Below, piece after piece: positions 50,393-60,958 of a stretch of DNA of 64,000 nt (positions are counted from its first letter, which is position 1; each line of letters begins with the position of its first letter). The notes beneath the pieces are model-generated. The model saw only the letters and a list, made by a program, of their open reading frames with translations, did no database searches and was not told the DNA's origin. Position numbers and translations under genes: made by a program. Source of the DNA: Rachycentron canadum (lineage: Eukaryota > Chordata > Actinopteri > Carangiformes > Rachycentridae); NCBI GenBank assembly GCA_038496675.1, contig CM076650.1:13176436-13240435 (forward strand). Direction: 5' to 3'.

Positions 50393-50952
50393 TTTATTTT
50401 GCTCCTTTGACATTGTCAGTAAAAATCTTACAGACACGAGACAGACAATGAAAACAAGACAAACACAAATAGAATCAGACACTTCATATAATATAGAAAC
50501 ATGATGGAAGAACTCTAACCACATATACATAAAAAACAGTAATTTAGTAATGCTTTGCTGTTATTACATCAAATTTTGCACGTCTGGAGAACAACAACAT
50601 CATGACATAAATATGGTAATAAGCAGCCAGAAGGTAAACTATAAATATATTTCATACATGCACAAATTTATTTCAAGAGGATTGACTGGTCATATTTGGA
50701 TGAATTATGATGAAAAATAAAACAATATTCTAAATAAAACAAGATGATGTAAAAGATCATTCATATAACGCTTTTAAATTCAATGTAACAGGTACTGTAG
50801 GGGTTGTAGATTGGCCTAAGGACAACTTTTAATATTTATAATGAAGGACTGCTCATCATTAAGGCTAAGAATCTCTACATCGGGTAGTGTCACGTCACTG
50901 ACACAGAACAGACAGTCCAACAGGTGGCGACACAGTCGGAAAAGTGCATTAT

Positions 50953-51130
50953 CTATATACTGGATGTGGACAGGATGTCCTCCACCAGGTGCTTGTAGAC
51001 CCAAGCGTCTCCCTTCAGCCTCTGGCGGCGGACACCGACAACTTCTGGCCTCTGGAGCATGCACACCTCCAGCTCAAACGCCATAGTCACCTTCCCATAG
51101 TCACCCCAGGTCTGACACTTTAGGGTATAC
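50953..51130 (-). CDS. melk: melk exon 18 (KA1 domain end, stop)
   Basis: 178 nt, with stop TAG at 50955-50953. It encodes YTLKCQTWGDYGKVTMAFEL, then EVCMLQRPEVVGVRRQRLKG and DAWVYKHLVEDILSTSSI. KA1 binds acidic phospholipids and autoinhibits the kinase in this family. Candidate poly(A) signals on this strand are ATTAAA at 50828-50833 and AATAAA at 50667-50672 and 50393-50398. Confidence 0.97.
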
Positions 51131-54100
51131 CTACGAGCAGCACGAAGAAAAAAACAACACAGAAACATTAGGATTTGATCAAAGACTGTGGCATCTCGTC
51201 AGAATAAAGGAATGAGTTACTTGATTTAAGGTTCGTGCTCTTACCCTTTCTGTGTAAAGTCGACATTTTTCTCAGGCAGGATGGAGAGGATCTGGTTTAG
51301 CACCTGGTCTGGGTTTGTCTGACTAGTCAAAGTCACATTGTATTGTGCCTACAGGAAGACAAACACACACACACTGATGAGAAATGCTACTTAGCAATGC
51401 TGAAATTAAAACATTATAACCCAAAATACTAAACACCCTCTGGTTCCAGTTTGTCAAAAGTAAGCATTTGTACTTTTCTCAGTTTTATACCATTGTGAAT
51501 TAAAGATTTTAGAGTTCAAAAAGGTGATGAACTCAACGTGCATATACCTTGATCTTGCGTGGGCCGTCACGCAGGCCTCGTCTCTTGCTCGGAGTGAGCA
51601 TGGTGATCACCTTGTCCAGGCCTCTCTCCAGGGAACCAAACATCTTCCCTCCTCTCTTCTTCTTCCCACTGTCTCCAATGACAGCCATGTCCAAAGACCG
51701 GGACCTGTGGAGCGTACAGGGTCTCATTTAATCGGTCTAGCTTAGCATCTGATCTATGTTGTCCTATCCTGTCCCTCATAGTGGCTCATTTTGTTGTTGT
51801 ATTTGGAGAGAATGGAGGTCACATGTACTATATGGTTACTGTCAAAACCCAATCGAGGCTATAAATATATTATTTTGATAATTTAACAGGGGAAAGGCGG
51901 TATTTTTCCTGTGTGTGTTGTTTTGAATGAGGGCAAGCTGAAGTCAAGGCAAACTCAATGTAGAAAGATAGAGCTAGAAGTGGCAGCAACACCGATGACA
52001 TGAACAAGTGAGCTCAGAGCATTACTCATCCTACAGGGCGCTCACCTTCTCTCAGGACTGAAGGTCAGTATTTCAATGTTCACAGGCTCCTTGTTCTCTG
52101 TTCTCTTCTTGTTGTGTTCTTTAGAGGCACTGCCTCCACCTGCAAGACACAAATACAAATAATTTTTCTGACCTCAGCATATTTTATGAGGAAATAAAAA
52201 GTAAAACCAGTCAGATGGGGATAAATGTACAAAGCTATGGGAGCCCTTTGCACTTATGCATGGAACTAGCTGGCTTTGACATTGGAGTTGTGGACAAAAA
52301 GGCTTTGGTGTACACAAAGATGTGTCACACACCCACCCACACACACACACACACACAAAGCTAGGCTTTGGTGGCAAGAGAACACATGTCACTACAGCCC
52401 ACGTGGGACAGTGAGCAGAGGAAAGAGACAGTTACACCTGTCACAGCACACGCCTAGGGACGGGCACACACAGACCACTGTGCAGGCGTGTGTGGACAAG
52501 TATGTCAGAGGCAGCGTGTCTGCACTGTAGCTTAGTAAGCAAGCGGCTGTAAAGAGGGCAGGACCGAGCCAGGAGGGTTTAACACCAACTAGGTTGGCAG
52601 TGGTGCATTAGGCGGCTTGTGGCCGAGTTTATAGTGGAAACTAATGAGGCTGGACATCTGAGCAGAGAATTCACTTTGACAAATAATTAAGACTTTAATG
52701 ATTCTCCATTCATATTAGTGTCCTTCATTTACAGATAAGTGAATAGAATTAGCCTTCCTGATAATAACCTCACCTTTGAGTTGACAGCGATAAGTGTGTG
52801 TGTGTCCATTTTCAGAGGCGTAATGACAGCTAAATCATAGAAATATGAGTGGCTTTGGGATAAAAACAGGCCACATAAATGAGTTTATTACCAGAAGACA
52901 ATTTACTTGCAAATGTGTGGCATGTGGATGTGGCACTTGTGATTATGAGAGCTGCATGAGACTGAGAGAGAAGGACAGATAAATGAAAGAGAACAATGTG
53001 GAGAGGGGCAATTGGCTAATGCAAATAATCTAATAGAGATTTACTTCAAGCTTCTTTTTGTTTCCAACACAAAACAATTACAGTACACAAATAGCCATTT
53101 GTTGAGTAACCAGGAAATTCTTACCTTTAGGCGTGACTGCATTGGGTTTGCTGCTAATGATGTTAGCATTTTGATTGGGGGTGGTCAACACGTTCTTGTT
53201 GGGGCGTGCATTCTTCTTACTTGACACTGGAGTACGAGGAGGAGGTAGCGCAAAAATGTCAACATCTTTCTCCTGAACAATGATATTCTCCTTGTTCTCA
53301 CTGGTTCGTTCTTGGTCTCTGTCTCTCCTCTCCTGGCGGTGCTGTGTAGTCGTTCGCCCCCTCTCTGGAGTTGTAGTATAAGCACATCTTTTCTCCACTG
53401 ACGGAGATGTCAGTCTCTTTAGGAGGAAGAGTGAAATGCAGTATTTAGTATATGTGTTTGGAAGATTTATAGACATTCTCCCTCGCCACTAAACACCTAA
53501 AGATTAAAACATCCTCCATTTTCTGAACCTACTCTTATAAGGACAAGAAACACAGCAAAAGCATATTCATCCCAGTTTTCACATACTTCATCCTTGCTGT
53601 TTGCAATTCCATCTGGCCGACCTCTGACCCCTTTGGATGTATGTTGTGTGACTGAAATCCACGGACAATCATCAATGTATTCTGAGCAAAAGTCCAAAGA
53701 CCCCACAATCACAGCATCTTCATCCTCGCTAAAATGAAGGGCGTCCCTAGACTGGAAGCAAGGTCGAAAATAAGAAATGGAAAAAACAAGACAAAAAGAT
53801 CCACAACACTTGGTACTAGGAGACAGTAGGTATACAAGGGTCAGGGTATGGGTATAAAAATCAAGTGCAACAACTGCCAGAGACCCAGAGAGATAACAGA
53901 GCATTGTGGGGGTTGTGGTCCTGAGTCTGACCTTTAGTCCCTGGTGCAGAGGAGAGCAGGAGTCTTCACAGACAGTTGGCTCAGGGTGCAGGCGGACAGG
54001 CTTTCCTCTCTGTTTCTTTGATAGCAAGAGCAGGTAGGTGGCTGTGGTATGGTCATACCGCCACTGTGGGAGTTAAGATGTATTAGACATATAGATACTA

Positions 54101-54131
54101 TGTAACACGTTCTTTGTTGTAATTCCCATTC

Positions 54132-54164
<33 letters not shown>

Positions 54165-57100
54165 TGCGTAACAAGTAAATCAAGGGACTGATAACCACAA
54201 TTAATATCAATCCTAATAGTCTACTGTTCATTCAATAGGGGGCACGCACCTCCTTCACCACTGCTGTGGTGCTCTCCCTTGATCTCTTCATGTTGACCGC
54301 CATCTCAGTGATACAGTCCTCATCTATGTGGCCAAGCTACCCAAAAAAAAAAAAAAAAAACCAAGACAGAGTTAACTGAAAGTCCAGGACTGGCACTACT
54401 TTTGTATGTGTGAGCACTAAAACAACAATCCTCACAAAAATAATGTTGATATTGAAGATTATGGTACTGCAAAATATGATGACGCAAAAGAGGAAGTAAC
54501 TATATATCATTGTAAAATAGTTAAAAGCTACTTGTGTTTGTAGTTATGAAGTTCTGTTTTTATGTTTATGCTTCTATAATACAGTTTATAGGCGTTTGTG
54601 CCGAGTGTACCGGCTGCCTGCTGTGCCACTCCACAGGGCTGTTGTAGTCTTTCATCACCCAGTGATGGTCCAGCAGTTGACGCACAGTAAGACGCCGCTT
54701 GGGGTCCACCTACAGGAAACACACAGGTACTACGTCTAAGTATGCCACAGACCACTCACTCCAGCCTATGGCTTAACATATCTATGTCTAAACCTGTTAC
54801 ACAAAAAAGAAGACCAATCGTATTTGAATGAAATAAAATGTTTAACCTCTATTCCTGCTTAAATTCTGACCCACTACAGTAAAAGGCCATGATGACCAAA
54901 AGGCTGAGTGAACGATTAATAAAAACAGATAAAAGGGCAAACTGAATGACTGAATATGTACCTGCATCATCTGGTTGAGGAGGAGGATACTACCAGGAGA
55001 GAGCCACTGGGGGTTGTCGTATTTACCTCTCTGAAGAAATAAAAGACACACACAAACAAACTATTAAACAGAATAGAGCATTAAGGTTTCCCCCATTTAT
55101 GAATATTCTTAAGTGGTAACATTTCGACAGTGAATATAACAACAAACAACAGCTGTGGAGATTGACCTAAAGATATTTCCAAAAAATAAATAAATAAAAT
55201 ACTTTTTTTTTTTTTTTTTTACAGATTTAAAGTGTAAGTAACACAACAGTTCTCTTACTGTAATCTTCCTGTAGAGAACCATGCAGTTGTCGTCATCGAA
55301 AGGCAGGTATCCACAGAGCAGCGCGAACAGCAGTACCCCCATACTCCACACATCAGCCTGGATGTTACACATCACACAGAAATATTTCAACTTCAAGTGT
55401 TAGAGCCAGGCTTTCACAGCTCAGTTGCACTGAGTCATGCCCCAGCAAATATGATCAGGACACCATGAAAAAGCAGAATTGTGGAACCGGCAGGTAATCA
55501 TCAACCTTAGTGGGGAAAAAATTTGGTTTTGTGGGTTTAAATGAGGACAAATCTTGAAATTGCAATCCCAGTGGTTCAAAAAGTTGTAAACAGTATACAC
55601 CTCTCACCTCTGAACCAATATATGCTTTTCCCTGGATGAGCTCAGGGGCAGCATACGCAGGGCTCCCACAACATGTCATCAGCTCATAACCCAGACCTCC
55701 CTAGGAGAGAAACAATCACATGATAGCCAGACCACACAAAATGCACGTACAAAGAGTTTAAGTAACTTCTGTGTATATCCGTGTTTTTTTTTAAAAAAGG
55801 TATCAGCTTTTCTCTCTTATACCATGTAGTTTACAAAAGTAAGTTTTAAAGAAAGAGGAACAGTCTAGACTGTGAGGACAAATTCAGTGTTTCCCAGAGT
55901 AAAATCTGTATGTGACTGCCCAATTAGATTTGCTTCTACCCATAAAAATGGTATGTATTTTTGTATTTATAACTTCCTTCATTCCTTTCACAACACTTGG
56001 GGCAATTAGCTTACAGGATAAATAATACTGATAGACACAGAAACGGGATAAGGAATGTGATGTTGTACCTTAGGTTTAGCACAGAGGCCAAAGTCTATGA
56101 GCTTCAAGTTGTGATCTCCATCAATCAACAAGTTTTCCTAAAGTTCAGAGATACAAACACTGTAGATATTTGCAGATATTGTAGATATTTAACTCATGTA
56201 AAAATCACAGTAGTAGATACATTTTGATTGTATTTACCGGTTTTAGATCTCTGTGTGCGTATCCCTGGCTGTGGACGTAAGCCATCGCAGACACAATCTG
56301 TCGGAAAAACACCCTGGTCTCCTCCTCTGACAGACGGTCCTTTGCTATGATGTAATCAAACAACTCTCCACCTGGACAGTACTGCGTGAAGAGGAAAGCA
56401 AGGAGGGACACAAAGGAGTACAATGCATCAATACGACATTATCACATGCACACTCAAACAAATTCTTTGCATATATGTGCTTACCTCCAGCACCATGAAG
56501 ATCTGGGTGGAGGTCTCTATGACCTGGTAAAGACGGCAGACATGTTGATGACTCAGGTTCTTCATGGCCTCAATCTCCACCTTCACACGAGGTAGGTCAT
56601 CCTGGGGAGAAACGTGACCAAAAAATGTGAGGTAGATATTATATTTTGCTTGTTTATTTACAAAAACATTTATTTCATGATGTTTGTGGTGTTCTGCATT
56701 TGTCCCCTGTGTTTTTAAATATGTATTTTTTAAATTTTTTTTTCTAAACCTCGAGATGACAAGCAATCTTCCAAACTTTGTGCCAAACAAGGACATGTAA
56801 ATATATATTTAAATGAATGCACCAATCTGACAGCTTTGAAATGCCATTAATTGTTGAAATCAATCACTGCTATCTCTTAAACTGGTTGTTTATAATGGAA
56901 ATCATGGCTGCTGTTGTTTTGAAATCAAACCATTATCACCATTATGATTTTTGCGGATTTTTTTTAAGACTGATATGTGAAACGGTCTCTTTCAGCCTCA
57001 CCCCCAGGTCTTTCTTATTCATGATTTTAATGGCAACTTTCTCTCCTGTCAGGATGTGTCGACCCAGCTTGACTTTGGCAAAGCCTCCTGAAAAGAAAAA

Positions 57101-57261
57101 AAAAAAACACAAGGTTGACAAGTGGGATAACGACATTGACATAAAACTGCGGGCCCAGATTGATCATTAATGTTGACATTACCTGAACCAATGGTCTCAT
57201 ACACCTCATAGTATCTGTAGAGCTCGTCGGCCCCGCGGTTCTCCGTCCTTTCCACGGGCAT
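50953..57261 (-). CDS. melk: melk, maternal embryonic leucine zipper kinase
   Basis: Coding exons in transcript order (- strand): 57183-57261, 57002-57087, 56485-56601, 56238-56381, 56069-56137, 55608-55700, 55259-55357, 54962-55030, 54611-54709, 54250-54336, 53932-54063, 53587-53751, 53125-53416, 52046-52139, 51548-51704, 51245-51348, 50953-51130. The sum is 2064 nt = 687 aa plus stop; human MELK is 651 aa. All junctions are GT-AG and in phase. Motifs: Gly loop GSGGFAKVK (25-33), VAIK Lys47, hinge MVLEYCPGG (91-99), HRDLKPEN (137-144), DFG (157-159), T-loop TCCGSPAYAAPE with Thr174/Ser178 at the positions of human Thr167/Ser171, UBA region (about 290-350), KEN box (455-457) and KA1 domain (about 595-687). 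MELK is an AMPK-related cell-cycle Ser/Thr kinase. It is convergent with pax5, as in human. Confidence 0.97.
51245..51348 (-). CDS. melk: melk exon 17 (KA1 domain, first part)
   Basis: 104 nt, phase 0 in and phase 2 out. It encodes AQYNVTLTSQTNPDQVLNQI, then LSILPEKNVDFTQKG. It matches human HYNVTTTRLVNPDQLLNEIMSILPKKHVDFVQKG. Confidence 0.96.
51548..51704 (-). CDS. melk: melk exon 16 (before KA1)
   Basis: 157 nt, phase 2 in and phase 0 out. It encodes SRSLDMAVIGDSGKKKRGGK, then MFGSLERGLDKVITMLTPSK and RRGLRDGPRKIK. The FGSLERGLDKVIT block is nearly identical to human MELK. Confidence 0.96.
52046..52139 (-). CDS. melk: melk exon 15 (linker)
   Basis: 94 nt, phase 1 in and phase 2 out. It encodes GGSASKEHNKKRTENKEPVN, then IEILTFSPERR. 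FSPERR matches human ISPERRCRS. It has a second ENKE motif. Confidence 0.9.
53125..53416 (-). CDS. melk: melk exon 14 (linker with KEN box)
   Basis: 292 nt, phase 0 in and phase 1 out (residues 414-510). Rich in Arg, Thr and Pro: TTTPERGR, RTPVSSKK, LTTPNQNA. KEN at 455-457 (SENKENII) corresponds to KEN in human MELK and could be an APC/C degron. Several TP sites could be CDK targets. The acceptor is cttcctcctaaag. Confidence 0.9.
53587..53751 (-). CDS. melk: melk exon 13 (linker)
   Basis: 165 nt, 55 codons, phase 0 (residues 359-413), acidic and Ser-rich: SRDALHFSEDEDAVIVGSLD, followed by SEYIDDCPWIS. It resembles the human stretch around GLIDYDWCEDDL. Fast-evolving linker between UBA and KA1. 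Confidence 0.9.
53932..54063 (-). CDS. melk: melk exon 12 (UBA region, second half)
   Basis: 132 nt, 44 codons, phase 0 (residues 315-358). It encodes WRYDHTTATYLLLLSKKQRG, then KPVRLHPEPT and onward to HQGLK. It matches human WQYDHLTATYLLLLAKKARGKPVRL. The donor is AAG|gtcaga. Confidence 0.95.
54250..54336 (-). CDS. melk: melk exon 11 (UBA region, first half)
   Basis: 87 nt, 29 codons, phase 0 (residues 286-314). It encodes LGHIDEDCITEMAVNMKRSR, then ESTTAVVKE. It aligns with the human UBA-like region (DDDCVTELSVHHRNNRQ). The acceptor tract is a run of about 18 T, then gggtag. Confidence 0.93.
54611..54709 (-). CDS. melk: melk exon 10 (end of kinase domain)
   Basis: 99 nt, 33 codons, phase 0 (residues 253-285). 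It encodes VDPKRRLTVRQLLDHHWVMK, then DYNSPVEWHSRQP. DPKRR and HHWV are the closing helices of the kinase C-lobe. The donor is CCG|gtacac. Confidence 0.95.
54962..55030 (-). CDS. melk: melk exon 9
   Basis: 69 nt, 23 codons, phase 0 (residues 230-252). It encodes RGKYDNPQWLSPGSILLLNQ, then MMQ, matching the human RGKYDVPKWLSPSSILLL segment. Confidence 0.96.
55259..55357 (-). CDS. melk: melk exon 8 (kinase C-lobe)
   Basis: 99 nt, 33 codons, phase 0 (residues 197-229). It encodes ADVWSMGVLLFALLCGYLPF, then DDDNCMVLYRKIT. DVWSMG is the conserved subdomain IX. The donor is ACA|gtaaga. Confidence 0.96.
55608..55700 (-). CDS. melk: melk exon 7 (activation loop)
   Basis: 93 nt, 31 codons, phase 0 (residues 166-196). 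It encodes GGLGYELMTCCGSPAYAAPE, then LIQGKAYIGSE. Thr174 and Ser178 occupy the activating phosphosites; APE is at 183-185. GSPAYAAPE has Pro where human has Leu. Confidence 0.96.
56069..56137 (-). CDS. melk: melk exon 6 (DFG motif)
   Basis: 69 nt, 23 codons, phase 0 (residues 143-165). It encodes ENLLIDGDHNLKLIDFGLCA, then KPK. DFG at 157-159 binds metal. Too short to show as a long ORF; found from the motif and its flanking cttttag / gtacaa splice sites. Confidence 0.96.
56238..56381 (-). CDS. melk: melk exon 5 (catalytic loop)
   Basis: 144 nt, 48 codons, phase 0 (residues 95-142). It begins YCPGGELFDYIIAKDRLSEE and ends VHSQGYAHRDLKP. HRDLK (137-141) is the catalytic loop with Asp139. This block is nearly identical to human MELK. 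Confidence 0.97.
56485..56601 (-). CDS. melk: melk exon 4 (helix C to hinge)
   Basis: 117 nt, 39 codons, phase 0 (residues 56-94). It encodes DDLPRVKVEIEAMKNLSHQH, then VCRLYQVIETSTQIFMVLE. It carries the helix C glutamate (EIEA) and ends inside the hinge. The donor is GAG|gtaagc. Confidence 0.97.
57002..57087 (-). CDS. melk: melk exon 3 (kinase Gly loop and catalytic Lys)
   Basis: 86 nt, phase 1 in and phase 0 out. It encodes GGFAKVKLGRHILTGEKVAI, then KIMNKKDLG (residues 27-55). Lys47 of VAIK is the ATP-anchoring lysine. The acceptor is T-rich (tttcttttcag); the donor is GGG|gtgagg. Confidence 0.96.
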
Positions 57262-57293
57262 CCTCCCTGATCCAGCCGCACGACGATGAACCT
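57183..57293 (-). CDS. melk: melk exon 2 (start codon exon)
   Basis: The acceptor cttttcctttcgcctcag ends at 57294, giving a 32-nt 5' UTR part. The ATG is at 57261-57259, with G at -3 (GGAGGATGC). It encodes MPVERTENRGADELYRYYEV, then YETIGS plus the first base of the Gly27 codon. The human counterpart begins with a similar DYDELLKYYELHETIG context, so this start is well supported. The donor is TCAG|gtaatg. Confidence 0.93.
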
Positions 57294-57537
57294 CTGAGGC
57301 GAAAGGAAAAGGTTTGTAGCAGCAGCGTTAACGCACTCAGCTAAACTGGAAAACCCTCGCTTGTCTCCAATGTTAACATTAGCCAACACCCTTGTCTAAC
57401 GTTTATTCTTTTTTTTTAGCTAACTAGCTCAACGGATGCAGAACCGTTGCCAACAAAAGTCGATAATACCACCGAGAGGAAAACAAAGTGCCCCGAGTAG
57501 GAGAGGTGATGTTAAAAGCCAAGTGGTCGACGGTACC

Positions 57538-57720
57538 TGAGTTTATGTGAAAACGGGAGAGGAGGTAAAATCAGTTTACAACCGCATGGAGAAGCCGCTC
57601 GACCGAGATGTTTTGTTACAGAAGTTTGAATTTCGTACGTCAACGTTGGCTGCACTTCCTGTTTCCGCTTGTTGCCTCACGCGCCACCTGGTGGCGAGTG
57701 ACTGTTACTGCACCAATGAG
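57538..57720 (-). promoter_or_regulatory. melk: melk non-coding exon 1 and core promoter
   Basis: A donor CTCAG|gtaccg at 57537/57536 (- strand) fits the end of a non-coding exon 1. Upstream of it lie, in order: a CHR-like TTTGAA (57625-57630), an ETS site ACAGGAAGTG (57653-57662 on -), an E2F-like TTTCCGC (57662-57668 on +), the CTCF-like core CCACCAGGTGGCGC (57681-57694 on -) and a CCAAT box (57713-57717 on +). CCAAT plus CHR is the usual plan of G2/M genes driven by NF-Y and the MuvB complexes, and MELK is such a gene. There is no TATA box. The start site is not known; about 57600-57640 is inferred. Confidence 0.55.
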
Positions 57721-57810
57721 AGCGAGCGCTGCAAAGGTGTTAACTCGGCCATTACGGTCTTTGCACTAAAAATAGAAGGGATAGGAAAAAAAATATTAGA
57801 AACATCTTTT

Positions 57811-58557
57811 CAGTGGTGGAGTAGTCAGACTCTTAATTTAACTAAAAGTACAAGTAAAAGCACTGTAAAATCACTTAACGTAGCTTTAAGTATATCTCAT
57901 AAAATAAAATAGACTCAAAGTATCAAAAGTAAAGGGAGCCATTGCAGAGATATGGCTCATATGAGTATGTAGTATATGCACAGTATATTATGATATACTA
58001 TCGTGGATGGATTACTGAGTGGACACACACAGACCCAGGGACCACAGGGGTCAGGGGGACAATCAGGGCTTGATCTGCCAAATGTCACTGAAGAGACACA
58101 TATCATTTACAAACACACACAAAATGATTATAAAGAGGCTTTGAGAACAAAGAGACATAAATGCATGACAAAAACATGCAGAGAGACAAGACCAAGAAGC
58201 AATACGGGACCAAAATAACTAATTAACTACAAAAACATGCAATATGACTATTAAGCAATGTGACAAGTGACTACAAAGTTGAAATGAATATTAAAATGAA
58301 TACAAAGAGAGAAAAAAACTAAACCATTCTGGATCTCTTTCAGTGGTGGGGTCTTGTTTCCGTAGGAGGGGAGCCCATTGTCTCACAGTCCAACCATGTA
58401 TAATACTTCCCTCTGAAATATGGTGGAGTAGAAATATAAAATGTCTTGAAATGGGGAAATAGGAATACTTATTATCAGAATAAATACAGATGCCTCAAAT
58501 ATGTACTTAAATACAGTACTTAAATAAATGTACATTCCATTCTGGATCCACCATTGC
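57811..58557 (+). mobile_element. hAT-like MITE with a second repeat nested inside
   Basis: Termini are cagtggtgga (57811-57820) and tccaccattg (58548-58557), inverted repeats with 9 of 10 bases matching. The flanks catctttt and catctttg look like an 8-bp target-site duplication (7 of 8), the size hAT transposases make. The inner sequence has aaagtacaagtaaaagcact at the head and taaatacagtacttaaataa at the tail, typical of a very abundant teleost element. It has no coding capacity. The stretch 58019-58403 belongs to another family. Confidence 0.65.
58019..58403 (+). repeat. second interspersed repeat nested in the MITE
   Basis: It contains gggaccacaggggtcagggg-like and acaaagagacataaatg-like phrases and ends with ggggtcttgtttccgtagga, then ggggagcccattgtctcaca. 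This is recognisable as a different common fish repeat with runs of 'gactacaaagagac'. Its insertion splits the MITE into head and tail. Confidence 0.5.
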
Positions 58558-58779
58558 ATCTTTGATTGTAAATAATCATAAAGCTAAATCAACATCTATC
58601 TCTAAAGAGTTTATTTATTTTATTTAATTATTATAATTATTGTTATTATTATTGTCACTATTATTATTATTTGTAATTTCATCAAGCACTAGATACCACA
58701 AATAATGCAGTCTAAAATAAGGGGAAGAACTTGCTTCAATGGAGGCCAAAGTTTTACCAAATTAGAATGTAATTATTAT

Positions 58780-59060
58780 CAGAAAAATCCTCATGAATAA
58801 CCAAAAGTAAAAGAAGGCATTATGGAGCAGAAATACTCAATGTCATTGTTATATTACTACTTATTATAGACTTATTATTGGATTACTGGGATTAAAAGAA
58901 CCATTTGGATAGAAGCTGGTTTAAAATTTTTATACAGCTGGATAGTGTAATAGTTTTAAAACAATACATTATTTTTAGTTTTATATGCTAATTATAGATT
59001 TTTAAAATCTTAAATTGCGACATAACATGTTAAACTGCTGAATAAATGTCAATGGCATAG
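58780..59060 (+). repeat. internal fragment of the same MITE family
   Basis: The phrases ccaaaagtaaaagaaggcat, agctggtttaaaatttttat and tacagctggatagtgtaata correspond to the family's middle part. No terminal repeats seen. Confidence 0.45.
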
Positions 59061-60819
59061 AAACACAAAAGCGATATGGTCAGATGAGTCCTCATTTACC
59101 ATACTTTTACCTGTACTGGTTGTGGCTCAGAAAAGATTTATTCCGTGTCAGACATTTAGTTGACATAGATTAAGGCAGGTATTTGTCCCCATAGTGAACG
59201 ATCACTTTAAATGAATGCATTGTTATTCAGTGCAATCAGCTTTTTTCCTGTAATGAAACAATTCTATACTGATGTGACTTATTTCTTCTAAGATGACAAT
59301 CACCCCTTTCCACAAGACACGATGGGCCACTGAATGGTTTAATAAGTATGAAAATTATTATTAAATCAAAATGTTAGAAGTTGCTCTCCAATGCCACTGT
59401 CAAAAAAAACAAATAAGGGAACATGTCTATCCCTCCAATAGAGTTTTGTAGAATCTAAAAAAGCACAGAATCTGCTCTGGTGGCTGCTTGTGGTGGCCAA
59501 ATACCTGTTACCCTTCTCCATTCACCTGTCCACTTATATTCTACACACAGGGCAGTGTGGTGACATTCACACTTACTGTCACCGCACTGCGATGTCACTG
59601 AACATTGATACACTTTATGAATAAATAACCCTTTGTGTACACCCTCAGTGGAAGAGTGTTTGACTGGGCTACTTAAAATGAAATGAAACAAAGCAGGCTA
59701 CCACATGGCACATGGGACGGTAACACCTTTCTGAAAGGTTGTTGTTAGTTATAAGATTTACCTGCAGGCACACTTTCATGTGCATTCATGGGCAGGTATA
59801 CACAACCTCGAGGAGGAAAACCATTTTGTGTCCTGCAGTGTGTAAACTGCTCTGCGTGACCCTGTAGGTATGCAGTTGCAGTAGATGACCAGAGAGGTGT
59901 ATTTATGGTGTCAGAAGGTGTGTGTGTCTTCACCTGAACTAGTCTCAAGCCTATAATTACAAAAAGGTGAGAGGTGAGTAGAGAGACCACTGAATGCATG
60001 TTAACGGACCCCTGCTTACTTGTCAGCCATCTGTAATGAGTGTATACAACTACTCTCACTGTCACAGTCCTCTTGTTGTGTTGTCAGTGCCACAGTCGCT
60101 GTTTCTCTTGTTATTACTGTCCTCTGTCAAATGCATTAGCAAGGGAAAACTTACTGTGCCTGTTGTTCTTATTTTGAGACGTCAGCTCAAAACTAAAGAA
60201 TATCCAGTAGGAATTAGGAAAACATTGTGTTTTTAAGGTCACACAACAGGCCATCCAAGACACACATTAAACTGTAAAATGTAAGCAAGAGATGTTTATG
60301 GAGTGAAAATATTACATCCTGACACTTAGCCAACATGGACAGACAACTGCAGAGGAATGTTAGTGATTGATCAGTGGTCGTACTGTGTTTCTCATGGTCG
60401 TTAGGGAAAGAGTTAGTCGTTAGGGAAGTAACTGGTGGTTAGGGGACGACCAGGTGTCAGCGGGATGACAGAACCCTTCATTTGGTTTCTGGGGCAGCTG
60501 GCCATGACGGGACAGAGGGACATCAAACAACCCACAGCTGGAAGAAAAGAGAGGGGAAGGCGAGTGTGAGGAGAGAAGAAAATGGATAGGAGGAGGGAAG
60601 GGGGGGAGAAGAAAAGGGAAATAGAGAAGAGAGGAAAAAATTGGGAAAATCAATAGTAAGGGAATGTAAGGAAGAGAAAACTTTGATTTCAGTGGTGAGC
60701 TAGATTTGTGTTGACTGTATTGTTCATTCTCTGTCTTTAACTATTTTGTCCTTTTTTCTTTTTTGTTTTTTTGTGGCCAGTGTGGCCAGCAAGGACACAC
60801 ACACACACGATACACATGT

Positions 60820-60958
<139 letters not shown>

